Shown in pieces: positions 1 through 9,860 of a stretch of 64,000 bases of DNA. Source of the stretch: Luteimonas sp. 9C (GTDB lineage: Bacteria > Pseudomonadota > Gammaproteobacteria > Xanthomonadales > Xanthomonadaceae). The notes under the pieces are model-generated. The model was not told where the DNA came from. It did not search any database and worked only from the letters and a program-made list of their open reading frames with translations. The stretch's first letter is position 1. Each line of letters opens with the position of its first letter. Position numbers and translations under genes: made by a program. The stretch is taken from positions 1,688,095 to 1,752,094 of the forward strand of contig NZ_LR733312.1 in assembly GCF_902506295.1 (NCBI RefSeq), written 5' to 3'.

Positions 1-3000
1 CACGGGCGGCTGCAACGCTGCCGACTCGGCGTCGCGCAGGCGACGCGCCGTTTCGAGCTGTTCGAAACGCGCGCGCTCGGAGACGAGCACACTGGCGTCG
101 ATCTGCGCCTGTCGACGCAGTCGTTCGAAGGTGTCGCGTGCGACACGCGCGGCGGTTTCGTGACGTGCCCCGTCGGCAGCATCCGTGTCTGCGTCCTGCG
201 CCGCCGGACGGTCGCCGTCGGCGTGCGGTTCGTCCGTGCGCGCGAGGTCGGACGTCGTTTCGGCTGCTTCGGCCTCCACCTGCGCAAGACGTTCCGCTTC
301 GAGCCGCTCGGCTTCGAGACGCGCCGCTTCGGCTGCTTCGGCCTCGATCTGCGCGAGACGTTCCGCTTCGAGCCGCTCGGCTTCAAGGCGCGCCGCTTCT
401 GCTGCCTCGGCCTCCACCTGCGCGAGACGTTCCGCTTCGAGCCGTTCGGCTTCGAGACGCGCCGCCTCGGCTGCTTCGGCCTCGATCTGCGCGAGACGTT
501 CCGCTTCGAGCCGCTCGGCTTCGAGACGCGCCGCTGCTGCTTCGGCCTCGATCTGCGCGAGACGTTCCGCTTCGAGCCGCTCGGCGTCGAGACGCGCCGC
601 CTCGGCTGCTTCGGCCTCGATCTGCGCGAGACGTTCCGCTTCGAGTCGCTCGGCTTCGAGCGTTTCCGGTGCCTCCTGATCAGTCTGATCGTCATCGGCA
701 CGCGTCGGATCCGACAGATCGCCCGACGCATCGAAGTCGTCGGGCAGATCGAATTCGAAGCGTTCGACCGGCGCCTCGGGCAGCCGGTCGCGCAGTGCGC
801 TCACCTGTGCGGCCAGTGCGGTGCGCACTGCGATGCGGGGTTCGGGCGCGTGCAGCTGCCGCAATGCTTCGCGGGCTGCGACACAGACGGCGTCGAGCAC
901 CGGCGTGACGTCGGCCTCGGGCGCCGTGCCTGCCGCGACCAGGCGCCGCGCATACTCCTCTGCGGGGCCGAGCAGCAGGCCGATCGCGGGCACTTCCGCC
1001 ATCGCGAACGCGCCGTGCATGGTGTGCAGCGCGCGCAGCAGGCGTTCGCCATCGGCAGGCATGCCGGCATCGATCGCGCCGAGCCAGTCGCCGACGGTCT
1101 GCAGGTGGCCCTGGACTTCGGTGTCGAGAATTTCCAGCAGCAGCGCGTCCACCGACGCGGGCACCGTGTCGACCTCGTCCGTGGCTGCGACCGGCGTCGT
1201 CTCGGCGTCGTCGACGGCCGCGTCCTCGTGCGCGGCTGCAACCGTCGCGGCCCCGGATCCGTCGATGGCCGGCGATGCCGCGACGGTCCCGACTTCAGCG
1301 CTGTCTGCTGCGACGACGCGTGCGGCGGGTCGCGCCGGCATGGCGTCGTCGCCGGCGGCGATACGGGCCGCGTTGGCCTGCATCGTGTCGAGGTCGGCGC
1401 GTAAGGTGCCGTCCCCGCGCAGCACGGCCAGAAGCTCGGGCAGCGTGTAGAAGGCCTGGTCGACCATTTCGACCACGGCCGGCGTGGCGGGGCGCCCCTC
1501 GATCACCCGGTTGAGCATGGTCTCGATCGACCAGCTGAATTCGCCGAGTGCCTTCGCACCGACCAATCGTCCACTGCCCTTGAGGGTGTGGAAGACGCGC
1601 CGGATGGGCCGCACCCGCTCGATGTTGTCCGGCTGCGCACGCCAGGGTGGCAGCAGGGCATCGAGATTCTCGATCTCCCCGGCGAACTCCTCGAGGAACA
1701 CTTCGCGGATTTCGTCGTCGATCTCGTCGCCGACATCCTCGAAGCCACCGGCGACGTTGCGCGCGGGCGACATCGACGGCGTCGACGGGTGCGGCGTCTC
1801 CACCGGCCCGGCTGTCGATACCGGTGCCGATGCCGGCGCCACGGTGGCCGGCGGCTCCCAGACGTCGATACCGCGCGCGAGCTGGTCCAGATCGACGCCC
1901 GGGGCACCGTCGCCGTCCTCGAACGGATCCGGTGCGCCGGCGGTCTCCGACGCCGCGTCCGCCGCGGGAAGCGGCCAGTAGCCCAGCGCCTCCAGGCTGC
2001 TGCGCGCGATGTCGAGGATGTCCGCGCGATTGGGGCGCTGCTCGCGCAGCGCCTCGAGGTAGTACTCCAGGCTCGCCAGCGCGTCGGCGAAGGTATCGAG
2101 CTGGCGGCCATTGGGCACGCGCTGGCGCGCGATCAGCTCGCGCTCGGCGTACAGGCGCACGCCGTCCAGATAACCGGTCGCCTGCGGCAGTTCGAGCATC
2201 GACAGCGCGCCACCGACCTCGGCCAGCAGGCGCGGCACTTCCTGCAGCTCGGCGTGGTCCCAGCTGGTCTCGACGAACGCGACCAGCGCCTGGCGCGCAT
2301 CGGAGAAATTGGCGATCGCCTCGCGGACGAGGATCGTCATGGACTGCTGCGCTTCGACGGCCAGCGAATCGTCGGTGCCGTCGGTCACCTCGGCGCCGAG
2401 ACGCGAGACCTGGTCGTCCAGCGTCGCATCGACGTAGAGCAGCGCGCCGGCGACATCGAGCAGCGTGTCCTCGCTGGCCGGCATGTCGCCGCCGACGATG
2501 TCGCGCATCGTGTCGCGCTGCTGCTGCACCACGGTACGGGCCGCGCCCAGGCCGAGCATGCCGAGCGTGTCGGCCACCCCGGCCAGCACTTCGACCTGCG
2601 GTTGCAGGCCGGCGATGTCCGTCGAGCCGGTGCGAAGGTGCAGGTCCAGTGCGTCCTTGACCCTCAGCAGGTCTTCCTTGACGGCCGCTGACACCGTGTC
2701 CAGCAACGCGCGGTTGCGGCCACCGAGGCTGCCGCGGGCGTGTTCGAGTTCGGCCGCGCTGGGCAGCTGCGCCTCCAGCGCGAACGCCTCGCGCAACGCC
2801 TCGAGCGCCGGATGCGCGGCATCGCTGTGGGCCACGTGGTAGAGCAGCTGGCGCGTGGGTTCCTGCGCGGCATCGGCCAGCGCGGCATCGAGACGCGGTG
2901 CCTGCGCGTACTGGCGCGCTTCGCGCTCCACGCTGGCGAACACCTGCCGCAATGCGGGATGCACGGCGGGCGCGAACGCGCCGTCGGACAGGGCCTCCGC

Positions 3001-3645
3001 CACGCGCGAGGCGACCCAGAGCATGCGGCGCTGCGTGTCGGCAGCGGCCTGTGCCGCCAACGCCGACAGGCCGGTGACCAGTGCACCGATATCGCCCGGG
3101 CTGCCCGCCGCGGGCCAGGCCTGCAGCGCGACACGCACCTGGCGCAGCGCGGCTTCGGGATCGAGGCCGGCATCGTCGACCGGCGCGTCTTCGGGCACCG
3201 CGCGCGCCAGATCCGGCGCGAACAGGATGCTCTCGCTCAGCCCGGTCTCGCCACGCGCGGCGCGCAGTTCGTTGAGCAGCGGCAGCAGCACGATCGGGAT
3301 GTCGCGATGGCCGCCCTGCAGGCGCTCGAGGTAATCGGGCAGCAACAGCATGCCGCGCAACAGGGCCGCGGACGCGATGTCGCGGTCGGCCGTCGCACCG
3401 TCGCGCAGCGCATCGGCCAGCCGCTCCATTTCCTCCACGACCATGGCCGGGGCATACAGCTCGACCATGCGCAGCGTGCCCTGCGCCTGGTGCAGATACC
3501 CGGCGCACAGACGCATGCGGCCCGGATCGTCGGGCGCGTCGACGAAGCCTTCCAGCTCGATCCGCGCCTGCCGCAGCACTTCGTCCAGCTCCGGCTTGAT
3601 CCAGCCGAGCATGGTGTGGTCGAGGGCGACGCGCAGGCCGCTCAT
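1..3645 (-). CDS. chpA: ChpA-like hybrid chemotaxis histidine kinase, N-terminal 1215 codons (cut by the window edge)
   Basis: This is the CheA-type kinase of the Pil-Chp system, which relays signals from the PilJ receptor to PilG and PilH and so controls twitching motility. The frame is open from the ATG at 3645 to the left edge, so the catalytic, CheW-like and receiver domains lie outside the window. A canonical histidine phosphotransfer motif, [11 protein letters not shown], places His686 at 1588-1590. A second Hpt-like motif (ALHTMHGAF) has its His at residue 874 but His in place of the usual Lys. An N-terminal segment near residue 52 (YLHQAQGTL) looks like another degenerate Hpt. Between the Hpt region and the missing part lies a charged [11 protein letters not shown] repeat tract (259-660). 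It is the last gene of pilG-pilH-pilI-pilJ-chpA; 73 nt separate it from pilJ. Identification rests on domain order and neighbours. Confidence 0.93.
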   Translation of the reverse strand, partial: MSGLRVALDHTMLGWIKPELDEVLRQARIELEGFVDAPDDPGRMRLCAGYLHQAQGTLRMVELYAPAMVVEEMERLADALRDGATADRDIASAALLRGMLLLPDYLERLQGGHRDIPIVLLPLLNELRAARGETGLSESILFAPDLARAVPEDAPVDDAGLDPEAALRQVRVALQAWPAAGSPGDIGALVTGLSALAAQAAADTQRRMLWVASRVAEALSDGAFAPAVHPALRQVFASVEREARQYAQAPRLDAALADAAQEPTRQLLYHVAHSDAAHPALEALREAFALEAQLPSAAELEHARGSLGGRNRALLDTVSAAVKEDLLRVKDALDLHLRTGSTDIAGLQPQVEVLAGVADTLGMLGLGAARTVVQQQRDTMRDIVGGDMPASEDTLLDVAGALLYVDATLDDQVSRLGAEVTDGTDDSLAVEAQQSMTILVREAIANFSDARQALVAFVETSWDHAELQEVPRLLAEVGGALSMLELPQATGYLDGVRLYAERELIARQRVPNGRQLDTFADALASLEYYLEALREQRPNRADILDIARSSLEALGYWPLPAADAASETAGAPDPFEDGDGAPGVDLDQLARGIDVWEPPATVAPASAPVSTAGPVETPHPSTPSMSPARNVAGGFEDVGDEIDDEIREVFLEEFAGEIENLDALLPPWRAQPDNIERVRPIRRVFHTLKGSGRLVGAKALGEFSWSIETMLNRVIEGRPATPAVVEMVDQAFYTLPELLAVLRGDGTLRADLDTMQANAARIAAGDDAMPARPAARVVAADSAEVGTVAASPAIDGSGAATVAAAHEDAAVDDAETTPVAATDEVDTVPASVDALLLEILDTEVQGHLQTVGDWLGAIDAGMPADGERLLRALHTMHGAFAMAEVPAIGLLLGPAEEYARRLVAAGTAPEADVTPVLDAVCVAAREALRQLHAPEPRIAVRTALAAQVSALRDRLPEAPVERFEFDLPDDFDASGDLSDPTRADDDQTDQEAPETLEAERLEAERLAQIEAEAAEAARLDAERLEAERLAQIEAEAAAARLEAERLEAERLAQIEAEAAEAARLEAERLEAERLAQVEAEAAEAARLEAERLEAERLAQIEAEAAEAARLEAERLEAERLAQVEAEAAETTSDLARTDEPHADGDRPAAQDADTDAADGARHETAARVARDTFERLRRQAQIDASVLVSERARFEQLETARRLRDAESAALQPPV
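259..660 (-). repeat. Six tandem 69-bp repeats inside chpA encoding a [13 protein letters not shown](I/V)EAEAAEAAR helix
   Basis: The coding strand carries six head-to-tail copies of a 23-residue unit starting [13 protein letters not shown] and ending EAEAAEAAR. Copy lengths are 23, 22, 23, 23, 23 and 20 residues, 134 codons in total. One copy lacks a codon (EAAAAR instead of EAAEAAR), one begins LDAER, and the Q(I/V)E position varies. The alternating Glu/Arg/Ala/Leu pattern predicts a long, continuous, highly charged single alpha-helix or coiled coil acting as a linker. The near identity of the copies at DNA level suggests recent expansion by slippage or unequal recombination. Confidence 0.92.
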
Positions 3646-3718
3646 GCGGCGGCTCCGCGAAGGACGCCGCGCGCATGCGCGCAAATGAAACAGACGGTCA
3701 TGAAATCCGTTCCGTGGC

Positions 3719-5740
3719 TCAGGCCGGCAGCTTGAAGTCGGCGACCGAGCGACGCAGGTCGGCGGCGAGTTGCGCCAGGTTGCCGATCGACGCCGCGGTC
3801 TGGTTCGCGCCCTGCGAGGTCTGCTTGGTGATCGACTGGATCGTGTGCATCGCCGTGGTGATGTTGGTCGCGGCCGAGGACTGCTGGTGCGCGGCCGAGG
3901 AGATGCCCTGGATGAGGTCGGCGAGGCTGGTCGAGACGCTTTCGATCTCGCCCAGCGCGGTGCCGGCGTCTTCCGCCAGACGCGCACCGGCGACCACTTC
4001 GGACGTCGTCTGCTCCATCGACGTCACGGCCTCGTTGGTGTCGGACTGGATCGTCTGGACCAGCGTTTCGATGCGGCGCGTCGCATTCGTCGCGCGTTCC
4101 GCGAGACGCTGCACTTCGTCGGCCACGACCGCGAAGCCGCGGCCCGCCTCACCGGCGGAGGCGGCCTGGATGGCCGCGTTGAGCGCCAGGATGTTGGTCT
4201 GCTCGGAGATGTCGTTGATCAGTTCGACGATCGAGCCGATCTCCTGCGAGCTTTCGCCCAGGCGCTTGATGCGCTTCGAAGTCTCCTGGATCTGGTCGCG
4301 GATCGAGTCCATGCCGGCGATCGTCTCGCGCACCACGCCCGCGCCCTTGGTCGCGATCTGCACCGAGCGCTGCGCCACGTCGGCGGACTCGGCCGAGTTC
4401 TTCGAAACCTGGTCGATGCTGACCGCGATCTCGTTGATCCGGTCCGATGCCGAATTGATTTCCTGTTCCTGATGCTCGGCGGCCTCGGCCAGATGCATCG
4501 CGGTGGCCTGGGTTTCCTGCGCGCTGGAGGCGACCTGCACCGAGGTGTCGTTGATCGTCTGCACCAGGCTGCGCAGCTGCTCGATCGCGAAGTTGATCGA
4601 GTCGGCGATCGCGCCGGTCATGTCCTCGGTGACCGTGGCCTTGACCGTGAGGTCGCCTTCCGCGAGCGATCCCATTTCGTCCAGCAGGCGCATGATGGCC
4701 TCCTGGTTGCGGTTGTTGAGTTCCATCGTGGTCTCGTAGCGCTCGCGCTGCGCGCGGTTGAGCGACACGAGCAGACCGGCGATGGCGACCAGCGCGATCA
4801 GGCCGGACACGATGCTGATCCAGATGTTGCCGAGGATGCTGCGGTCGGTCAGCGAGCCGAAAGCGGTGAATGCGTTGAACAGCGATTCGCTGTCGGTCAG
4901 CAGCTGGTCGGAACCGGCCACCAGCGCGCCGGCGGCGGCCTGCGCCTGGAACAGCTGCTCGCTGCTGCCGAGAATCGCCTCGAGCTCGGCGCGCATGCGC
5001 GCCCAGGTCTCGTCGGCGCGCGTCAGTGCGGCGAGCGCGTTGCCGTTGGTCAGCGCCTGCAGTTCGCGCGACGGATCGCCCTCGCGCAGGCCGGTCATGA
5101 CCTGCTGGAAATCTTCCGCATTGCGACGCAGGCCCTGGCCCGCGATCGCCGCGCCGGCGCCACCGGCCTGCACTTCGGTCACGCGGCGCGCCATGTCGCC
5201 GGCGATCACCACCTGGCGCAATGCCATGTACACCTGCGAGGACGGCGAGCCGCTGCTCGACATCGCGCGCACCAGTTCGTCGAGCAGGGCCTGCAGCTGC
5301 GGCACGCCTTGGCTGAAACGCTGTGCCTGGCCGGCGAATGCGGTCACCGCGGCCTCGCTGTCGGCGAGCCGTTGCGCACTGGCGGCGAGCGGCGTCCAGG
5401 TCTCGGTGACCTTGGCGACGGGCCCGGCCACGCCGGTGGTGTCGCCGAAGTTCGCGTTGAGCTGCTGGATGTCGCCGTCGATCTGCGCGCGCGTGGCCTT
5501 GAACGTGGCGAACGCGGCCGCGTTGCCGCGGACCGCATCGCTGCCCTGGTTGGCCAGACGCTGGCTGTCCACGCGCAGGTTCGAGGCCGCGGTACTCGCA
5601 CCGCCCAGACGCGAGGCTTTCCAGGTTCCGTAACCGGTGTTGAGGACCAGGATCGCGCCGGCGACGATGAGCAACACGACCCAGAAGTTCGTGCCGAAGG
5701 TGCGGCGTTTGACGACAAGGGTATCGGCGGCTGTGCTCAT
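3719..5740 (-). CDS. pilJ: Type IV pilus methyl-accepting chemotaxis receptor PilJ
   Basis: This 673-residue inner-membrane receptor feeds the ChpA kinase. It has a short cytoplasmic N terminus, a first membrane helix at about residues 18-38, a periplasmic domain to about 303, a second helix at about 303-329, a HAMP-like segment, and a long cytoplasmic signalling domain. The signalling hairpin tip is visible around residues 512-550 ([20 protein letters not shown], then [18 protein letters not shown]). Length matches Pseudomonas PilJ. It follows pilI by 40 nt and precedes chpA. The ATG at 5740 directly precedes a basic stretch and the first membrane helix. I see no C-terminal CheR-binding pentapeptide; the protein ends ADFKLPA. 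Confidence 0.96.
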   Translation of the reverse strand: MSTAADTLVVKRRTFGTNFWVVLLIVAGAILVLNTGYGTWKASRLGGASTAASNLRVDSQRLANQGSDAVRGNAAAFATFKATRAQIDGDIQQLNANFGDTTGVAGPVAKVTETWTPLAASAQRLADSEAAVTAFAGQAQRFSQGVPQLQALLDELVRAMSSSGSPSSQVYMALRQVVIAGDMARRVTEVQAGGAGAAIAGQGLRRNAEDFQQVMTGLREGDPSRELQALTNGNALAALTRADETWARMRAELEAILGSSEQLFQAQAAAGALVAGSDQLLTDSESLFNAFTAFGSLTDRSILGNIWISIVSGLIALVAIAGLLVSLNRAQRERYETTMELNNRNQEAIMRLLDEMGSLAEGDLTVKATVTEDMTGAIADSINFAIEQLRSLVQTINDTSVQVASSAQETQATAMHLAEAAEHQEQEINSASDRINEIAVSIDQVSKNSAESADVAQRSVQIATKGAGVVRETIAGMDSIRDQIQETSKRIKRLGESSQEIGSIVELINDISEQTNILALNAAIQAASAGEAGRGFAVVADEVQRLAERATNATRRIETLVQTIQSDTNEAVTSMEQTTSEVVAGARLAEDAGTALGEIESVSTSLADLIQGISSAAHQQSSAATNITTAMHTIQSITKQTSQGANQTAASIGNLAQLAADLRRSVADFKLPA

Positions 5741-5780
5741 GCGTGCTGTCCGTTCCTGATGCGGTGTGCGACGACGGCCA

Positions 5781-6338
5781 TCAGGCCGCGGCGTGTCTGA
5801 ATTCCGGGGTGCGACCGAGTCGTTCGAGGCTGAAGACGCCCCAGGTCGCGTTGGCGTGCGCGTAAGCGCGTTCGACGAAGTGGCCGTAGCGGCCTTCGGC
5901 GATGCGATCGGCCGACACCTCGTCTTCCTCGAGGAAACTGCGCTGGCCGAACAGTTCGTCGATCGTCAGCGCGACGTCGCCGCCGGGCTGGCGCACGATC
6001 AGCACGCGCTGGCTTTCCTGCAGCACCGTGCGCTCGCCTTCGAGAAACTGCTTGAGATCGACGATCGGCAGCAGGCTGCCGCGGATGTTGGCGACGCCGA
6101 GCACCCACGGCTGCGCGCCGGGCACCGGCGTCACCGGCGGCATCGGCAGGATCTCGATGACCTCGTCGAACGACGAGGCCAGCATCCGCCGGCCGATGCG
6201 GTAGCCGACGCCGCGCCACAGGCCGGGCGCATCGAGCTGGTCGGGCAGGCCGACGCTGTGCGCCAGACTGCGCCGCTCGTACTCGGCAAGGACGGCGAAC
6301 GCGCCCGTCGCGGGCGCGTCGGACTGCACGGCGGACAT
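5781..6338 (-). CDS. pilI: CheW-like coupling protein PilI
   Basis: This 185-residue CheW-domain protein is the adaptor that should dock PilJ to ChpA. The CheW domain spans roughly residues 45-175 (recognisable: [20 protein letters not shown], then [21 protein letters not shown]). The ATG at 6338 shares one base with the pilH stop codon (TGATG), which fixes the start and implies translational coupling. It is third in the pilGHIJ-chpA series. Its function is inferred from family and order. Confidence 0.95.
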   Translation of the reverse strand: MSAVQSDAPATGAFAVLAEYERRSLAHSVGLPDQLDAPGLWRGVGYRIGRRMLASSFDEVIEILPMPPVTPVPGAQPWVLGVANIRGSLLPIVDLKQFLEGERTVLQESQRVLIVRQPGGDVALTIDELFGQRSFLEEDEVSADRIAEGRYGHFVERAYAHANATWGVFSLERLGRTPEFRHAAA

Positions 6339-6703
6339 CAGCCCGCCAGAACCGCGTTGACCTGACTGATCAGCGCGTCCTCGGTGGGCGGCTTGACGAT
6401 GTAGCCCTTCGCGCCCTGGCGCATGCCCCACATGCGGTCGGTCTCCATGCCCTTGGTACTGATGATGATCACGGGGATGCCGCCGGTTTCGGCGTCCTTG
6501 GCCAGCGCACGCGTGGCCTGGAAGCCACTCATGCCCGGCAGGACGACGTCCATCAGTACGAGGTCGGGGCGCTCGCGCTTGCACGCGGCGATGCCGTCCT
6601 CGGCGTTGCCCGACGCGGTGACCTGGTGCCCATGGCGTTCCAGCCACTGGGTCAGTACCGCGGTATCGGTCGGCGAATCCTCGATCAACAGGATGCGTGC
6701 CAT
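6338..6703 (-). CDS. pilH: Single-domain response regulator PilH
   Basis: This 121-residue CheY-like receiver has the acidic pocket near the N terminus (LLIEDSPTD), the phosphoacceptor Asp in LVLMDVVLPGMSGF, and the conserved Lys in YIVKPP. In the Pil-Chp system PilH antagonises PilG output, probably as a phosphate sink or retraction regulator. The stop overlaps the pilI start by one base, and pilG ends 17 nt upstream. The gene order distinguishes it from PilG. Confidence 0.95.
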   Translation of the reverse strand: MARILLIEDSPTDTAVLTQWLERHGHQVTASGNAEDGIAACKRERPDLVLMDVVLPGMSGFQATRALAKDAETGGIPVIIISTKGMETDRMWGMRQGAKGYIVKPPTEDALISQVNAVLAG

Positions 6704-6720
6704 GCCCTGCTCTCCCCTGA

Positions 6721-7125
6721 TCAGGCGTTGACGTGCGTACGGATCGCGTCGAGGAGTTCCTCGCGCGTGAACGGCTTGGTGACGTACTGCTCGGAGCCGA
6801 CGATGCGGCCGCGGGCCTTGTCGAACAGCCCGTCCTTCGACGACAGCATGATCACCGGCGTGTTGCGGAACACCTGGTTGTTCTTGATCAGCGCGCAGGT
6901 CTGATACCCGTCCAGCCGCGGCATCATGATGTCGACGAAGATGATCTGCGGCTTCTGGTCGGCGATCTTCGCGAGCGCTTCGAATCCGTCGACAGCGGTG
7001 ACGACCTCCGCGCCTTCGCGACGCAACAGCGTCTCGGCGGTGCGGCGGATGGTCTTCGAGTCGTCAATCACCATCACCCGCAGCCCGTCGAGGCTGCCGG
7101 AGGACGGCTTGTCGTCACTGGTCAT
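6721..7125 (-). CDS. pilG: Response regulator PilG
   Basis: This 134-residue CheY-like receiver is the positive output regulator of the pilus chemosensory system. The receiver begins near residue 15 (RVMVIDDSKTIRRTAETLL), with the phosphoacceptor in IIFVDIMMPRLDGY and the conserved Lys in YVTKPFTREEL. The ATG at 7125 is chosen over upstream in-frame starts because GGGGAGAT lies a few bases ahead of it (7128-7137) and the N terminus MTSDDKPSSGSLDG matches the family style. It is the first gene of its operon, with a sigma70-like promoter candidate at 7178-7208. Confidence 0.95.
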   Translation of the reverse strand: MTSDDKPSSGSLDGLRVMVIDDSKTIRRTAETLLRREGAEVVTAVDGFEALAKIADQKPQIIFVDIMMPRLDGYQTCALIKNNQVFRNTPVIMLSSKDGLFDKARGRIVGSEQYVTKPFTREELLDAIRTHVNA

Positions 7126-7177
7126 GCAATCTCCCCTGGTGCGCGGCGCGGGACTTCGCACGCCGGTGCAGGACGGA

Positions 7178-7208
7178 GTTATACCGCGGCGCGGCGTCGA
7201 GCTGTCAA
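7178..7208 (-). promoter_or_regulatory. Sigma70-like promoter candidate for pilG-chpA
   Basis: Read on the minus strand, a perfect TTGACA (7203-7208) is followed after 19 nt by TATAAC (7178-7183), about 55 nt upstream of the pilG ATG. The spacer is longer than the optimum of 17, so strength is uncertain. The TTGACA and TATAAC hexamers stand out in otherwise GC-rich intergenic DNA between divergent pilG and gshB. Confidence 0.5.
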
Positions 7209-7309
7209 GAATTTCACACGCTTTGTGCGCAGTGCCTCGAAATGCGGCGGCGCGGCACGGGAACCGCCCCTGATAAGATCGGGCGCCCCAGCTCCCGCAG
7301 GTCCTGCAC

Positions 7310-8272
7310 ATGTCCCTGGATGTCGTCGTGGTGATGGACCCGATCGGGTCGATCAAGATCGCCAAGGACTCGACGTTCGCGATGCTGCTCGAAGCGCAGC
7401 GCCGTGGCCATCGGCTGCACTACGTGATCCCGGGCGGACTGTCGATGACCGGCGGCGACGCGGTCGCGCGGACGGCGCCCCTGACGGTGCGCGAGGACGC
7501 CGGCGACTGGTACACGCTCGGCACGCCCACGATGCGCCGCTTCGGCGCCGGCGACGTGGTGCTGATGCGCAAGGATCCGCCGGTGGACCCGGAATTCATC
7601 GGCGACACGCAGATCCTCGGCGTGGCACAGCGCCAGGGCGCGCAGATCGTCAACGATCCGCAGGGTCTGCGCGACATGAACGAAAAACTCGGCGCGCTGG
7701 CGTTTCCGCAGTGCTGTCCGCCGACGCTGGTCAGTCGCGACGCGGCGTTGCTCAAGGCCTTCGTCGCCGAACACCGTGACGCGGTGCTCAAGCCGCTCGA
7801 CGGCATGGGCGGCCGTTCGATCTTCCGCGCCGTCGCCGGCGACGCCAACCTCAACGTGATCCTCGAAACGCTCACCGACGGTGGTCGTCGCCTCGCGATG
7901 GCGCAGCGGTACCTGCCGGAGATCACGGCGGGCGACAAGCGCATCCTGCTGATCGACGGCGTGCCGGTGGACTACTGCCTGGCGCGGATTCCGCAGGGCG
8001 ACGAGTTCCGCGGCAATCTCGCGGTCGGCGGCCGTGGCGAAGCGCGACCCTTGAGCGAGCGCGACCGCTGGATCGCGGCGCAGGTCGGCCCGACACTCGC
8101 CGCGCGTGGCATGCGCTTCGTGGGTCTCGACGTCATCGGCGACTGGCTGACCGAAGTCAACGTCACCAGTCCGACCTGCATCCGCGAAATCGATGCGGCC
8201 TACGGCACCAACATTGCCGGTCTGCTGTTCGATGCCATCGAACGCGGCCCGGTCGCGTCGCGCACGCCCTGA
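7310..8272 (+). CDS. gshB: Glutathione synthetase
   Basis: This ATP-grasp enzyme joins gamma-glutamylcysteine and glycine, the second step of glutathione synthesis, in the cytoplasm. The 320-residue length fits the bacterial family. The N-terminal substrate-domain signature MDPIGSIKIAKDSTFAML is clear, as are the ATP-grasp elements LKPLDGMGGRSIFR and the C-terminal LTEVNVTSPTCIREID. It is divergent from pilG, an arrangement typical of Xanthomonas relatives, and is followed 20 nt later by the TonB-like gene. No strong ribosome-binding site precedes the ATG at 7310, but the N-terminal alignment supports it. Confidence 0.97.
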   Translation: MSLDVVVVMDPIGSIKIAKDSTFAMLLEAQRRGHRLHYVIPGGLSMTGGDAVARTAPLTVREDAGDWYTLGTPTMRRFGAGDVVLMRKDPPVDPEFIGDTQILGVAQRQGAQIVNDPQGLRDMNEKLGALAFPQCCPPTLVSRDAALLKAFVAEHRDAVLKPLDGMGGRSIFRAVAGDANLNVILETLTDGGRRLAMAQRYLPEITAGDKRILLIDGVPVDYCLARIPQGDEFRGNLAVGGRGEARPLSERDRWIAAQVGPTLAARGMRFVGLDVIGDWLTEVNVTSPTCIREIDAAYGTNIAGLLFDAIERGPVASRTP

Positions 8273-8292
8273 CGCGCGCCGCGTCGCAGACG

Positions 8293-9168
8293 ATGCAGGC
8301 CGCCGCGCCGCCACCGCAGATCGACGACGGCGCGCGCCTGGGGGCGACACTGGTGCTGTCGCTGCTGGTGCACGGCCTGCTGGTGCTGGGCATCGGCTTC
8401 GCGACCGAGGACGCCGCGCCGGTGATGCCGACGCTCGACGTCATCCTCACCGAAACCACGAGCCCGCTGACCCAGGCGCAGGCCGACTTTCTCGCCCAGG
8501 CCAGCAACCAGGGCGGTGGCGAACACGAGCGCACCAACCGGCCGCGCGAGGCCCAGCTCGGCCAGGTGCCGCAGGACACCACCGGCGTCGCGCCGATGGA
8601 AGTGCGCGCGCAGTCGCCGGATGCGCAGCCGCCGCCGCGCGAGCGCGTCGTCGCCAGCACGCGCGGCGAGACCACGCTGCCGAGCGAGGATCCAACCCGC
8701 CAGAGCGATCCGTCGACGCTGCCGCGCGGACCGGAGAAGATCGAGCGCGATCTGGAAATGGCGCGGCTGGCCGCCGAGATCCACATGCGTTCGGAGCGCT
8801 ACGCGCGCCGGCCCAAGCGCAAGTTCGTCTCGGCCAGCACCCAGGAGTACGCCTACGCGGCGTACCTGCGGCAATGGGTCGACCGGGTGGAGCGCGTCGG
8901 CAACCTCAACTATCCCGACGAAGCGCGGCGCCGTCGGCTGGCCGGCGAACTGGTGATCAGCGTGGCGATCCGCCGCGACGGTTCGGTCGAGCGCGCTGAC
9001 ATCATCCGCAGCAGCGGCGCCCCCCTGCTCGACGACGCGGCGCTGCGCATCGCGCGGCTCGCCGAACCGTACCCTCCGCTGCCGGCCACCGGCGACGAAG
9101 TCGACGTGCTGCATGTCACCCGCACGTGGAACTTCCTGCCGGGCGGCGAATTGATCGACGACCGCTGA
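8293..9168 (+). CDS. TonB-family energy-transducer-like protein
   Basis: This 291-residue protein has one N-terminal membrane helix (about residues 17-40, LGATLVLSLLVHGLLVLGIGF) containing the S-x3-H pattern (SLLVH) that TonB uses to couple to ExbB-ExbD. A long Gln/Pro/Arg-rich periplasmic linker follows. The C-terminal TonB domain is visible at about residues 213-285 (YPDEARRRRLAGELVISVAI, then IIRSSGAPLLDDAALRIARL and EPYPPLP). No exbB or exbD is adjacent. It probably lies downstream of gshB in one transcript. It may be an accessory TonB rather than the main one. Confidence 0.88.
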   Translation: MQAAAPPPQIDDGARLGATLVLSLLVHGLLVLGIGFATEDAAPVMPTLDVILTETTSPLTQAQADFLAQASNQGGGEHERTNRPREAQLGQVPQDTTGVAPMEVRAQSPDAQPPPRERVVASTRGETTLPSEDPTRQSDPSTLPRGPEKIERDLEMARLAAEIHMRSERYARRPKRKFVSASTQEYAYAAYLRQWVDRVERVGNLNYPDEARRRRLAGELVISVAIRRDGSVERADIIRSSGAPLLDDAALRIARLAEPYPPLPATGDEVDVLHVTRTWNFLPGGELIDDR

Positions 9169-9189
9169 GCGTGCTGCGGGCGCTGGTCC

Positions 9190-9834
9190 CTACAAGGTCC
9201 GCCAGCCGAAGCCGTCGCCCGACCGCCAGAACACGCCGCGCGCCTGGCCGTAGATCGCGGCCGCGGGCACGAAACCGAAGTAGCGGCCGTCGATGCTGGC
9301 ACCGCGATGATCGCCGAGCACCAGCACCTGCCCCTCGGGCACGTGCAGGCCGCGCAGATCGGGACCGCCGCCGGCATCGAGATTAAGCACCACCTGCACG
9401 TCGCCGAAGTCTTCCGGCGCATCGGGCCGGCCGGCGAGCGGCGCGCCGTTGATGGCCAGCCGTCCAGCGACCAGATCGACGCGATCACCGCCCACCGCCA
9501 CCACGCGCTTGATCAGGCGCGTGCCGTCCGATGGTGACCGGAACACCACCACGTCGCCGCGCGCAGGCGTGTCGCCGCCCCACACCGCCCATTGCGTGAA
9601 CGGCACGCGCAGGCCGTAGGCGCGCATGTCCACGACCACGCGATCGCCCGGCAGCAGGGTGGGTTCCATCGAACCGCTGGGCACGTAGTAATGGTTCGCC
9701 AGCGAGGAGCGTGCGACCAGCAGCAGCCCGAGCAGGCAAACCAGCGGCAGGCCTTCGCGGCGCAACCAGCGCCGCACGCGGACCCCGCGCGGACCGGCGC
9801 GCCAGGGCGAGGGAGTCGGGGGCGTCGCGGTCAT
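9190..9834 (-). CDS. lepB: Signal peptidase I (small second copy)
   Basis: This 214-residue membrane serine peptidase of the S26 family should cleave Sec or Tat signal peptides at the periplasmic face. One membrane helix lies at about residues 28-46. The catalytic Ser55 sits in PSGSMEP, the general-base Lys109 in GTRLIKRV, and box E in VLGDHRGASIDGRYFGF. It is shorter than typical LepB (about 260-320) and has a single predicted membrane segment. A housekeeping lepB next to lepA and rnc is usual in this family, so this may be an extra copy. It follows tsaB by 26 nt and is convergent with the TonB-like gene. Confidence 0.88.
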   Translation of the reverse strand: MTATPPTPSPWRAGPRGVRVRRWLRREGLPLVCLLGLLLVARSSLANHYYVPSGSMEPTLLPGDRVVVDMRAYGLRVPFTQWAVWGGDTPARGDVVVFRSPSDGTRLIKRVVAVGGDRVDLVAGRLAINGAPLAGRPDAPEDFGDVQVVLNLDAGGGPDLRGLHVPEGQVLVLGDHRGASIDGRYFGFVPAAAIYGQARGVFWRSGDGFGWRTL

Positions 9835-9860
9835 CTCGCGGTCTCCAAACGATGCGTGGC

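Noticed and set aside
259-660. CRISPR-like array reading of the regular repeats
   Set aside because: The units are contiguous with no unique spacers, stay in frame with chpA and encode a regular helix.
1295-3676. Minus-strand Arg/Ala-rich open frame over chpA
   Set aside because: It is a frame-shifted shadow with low-complexity Arg/Ala composition. The neighbouring frame encodes Hpt domains and continues to the window edge.
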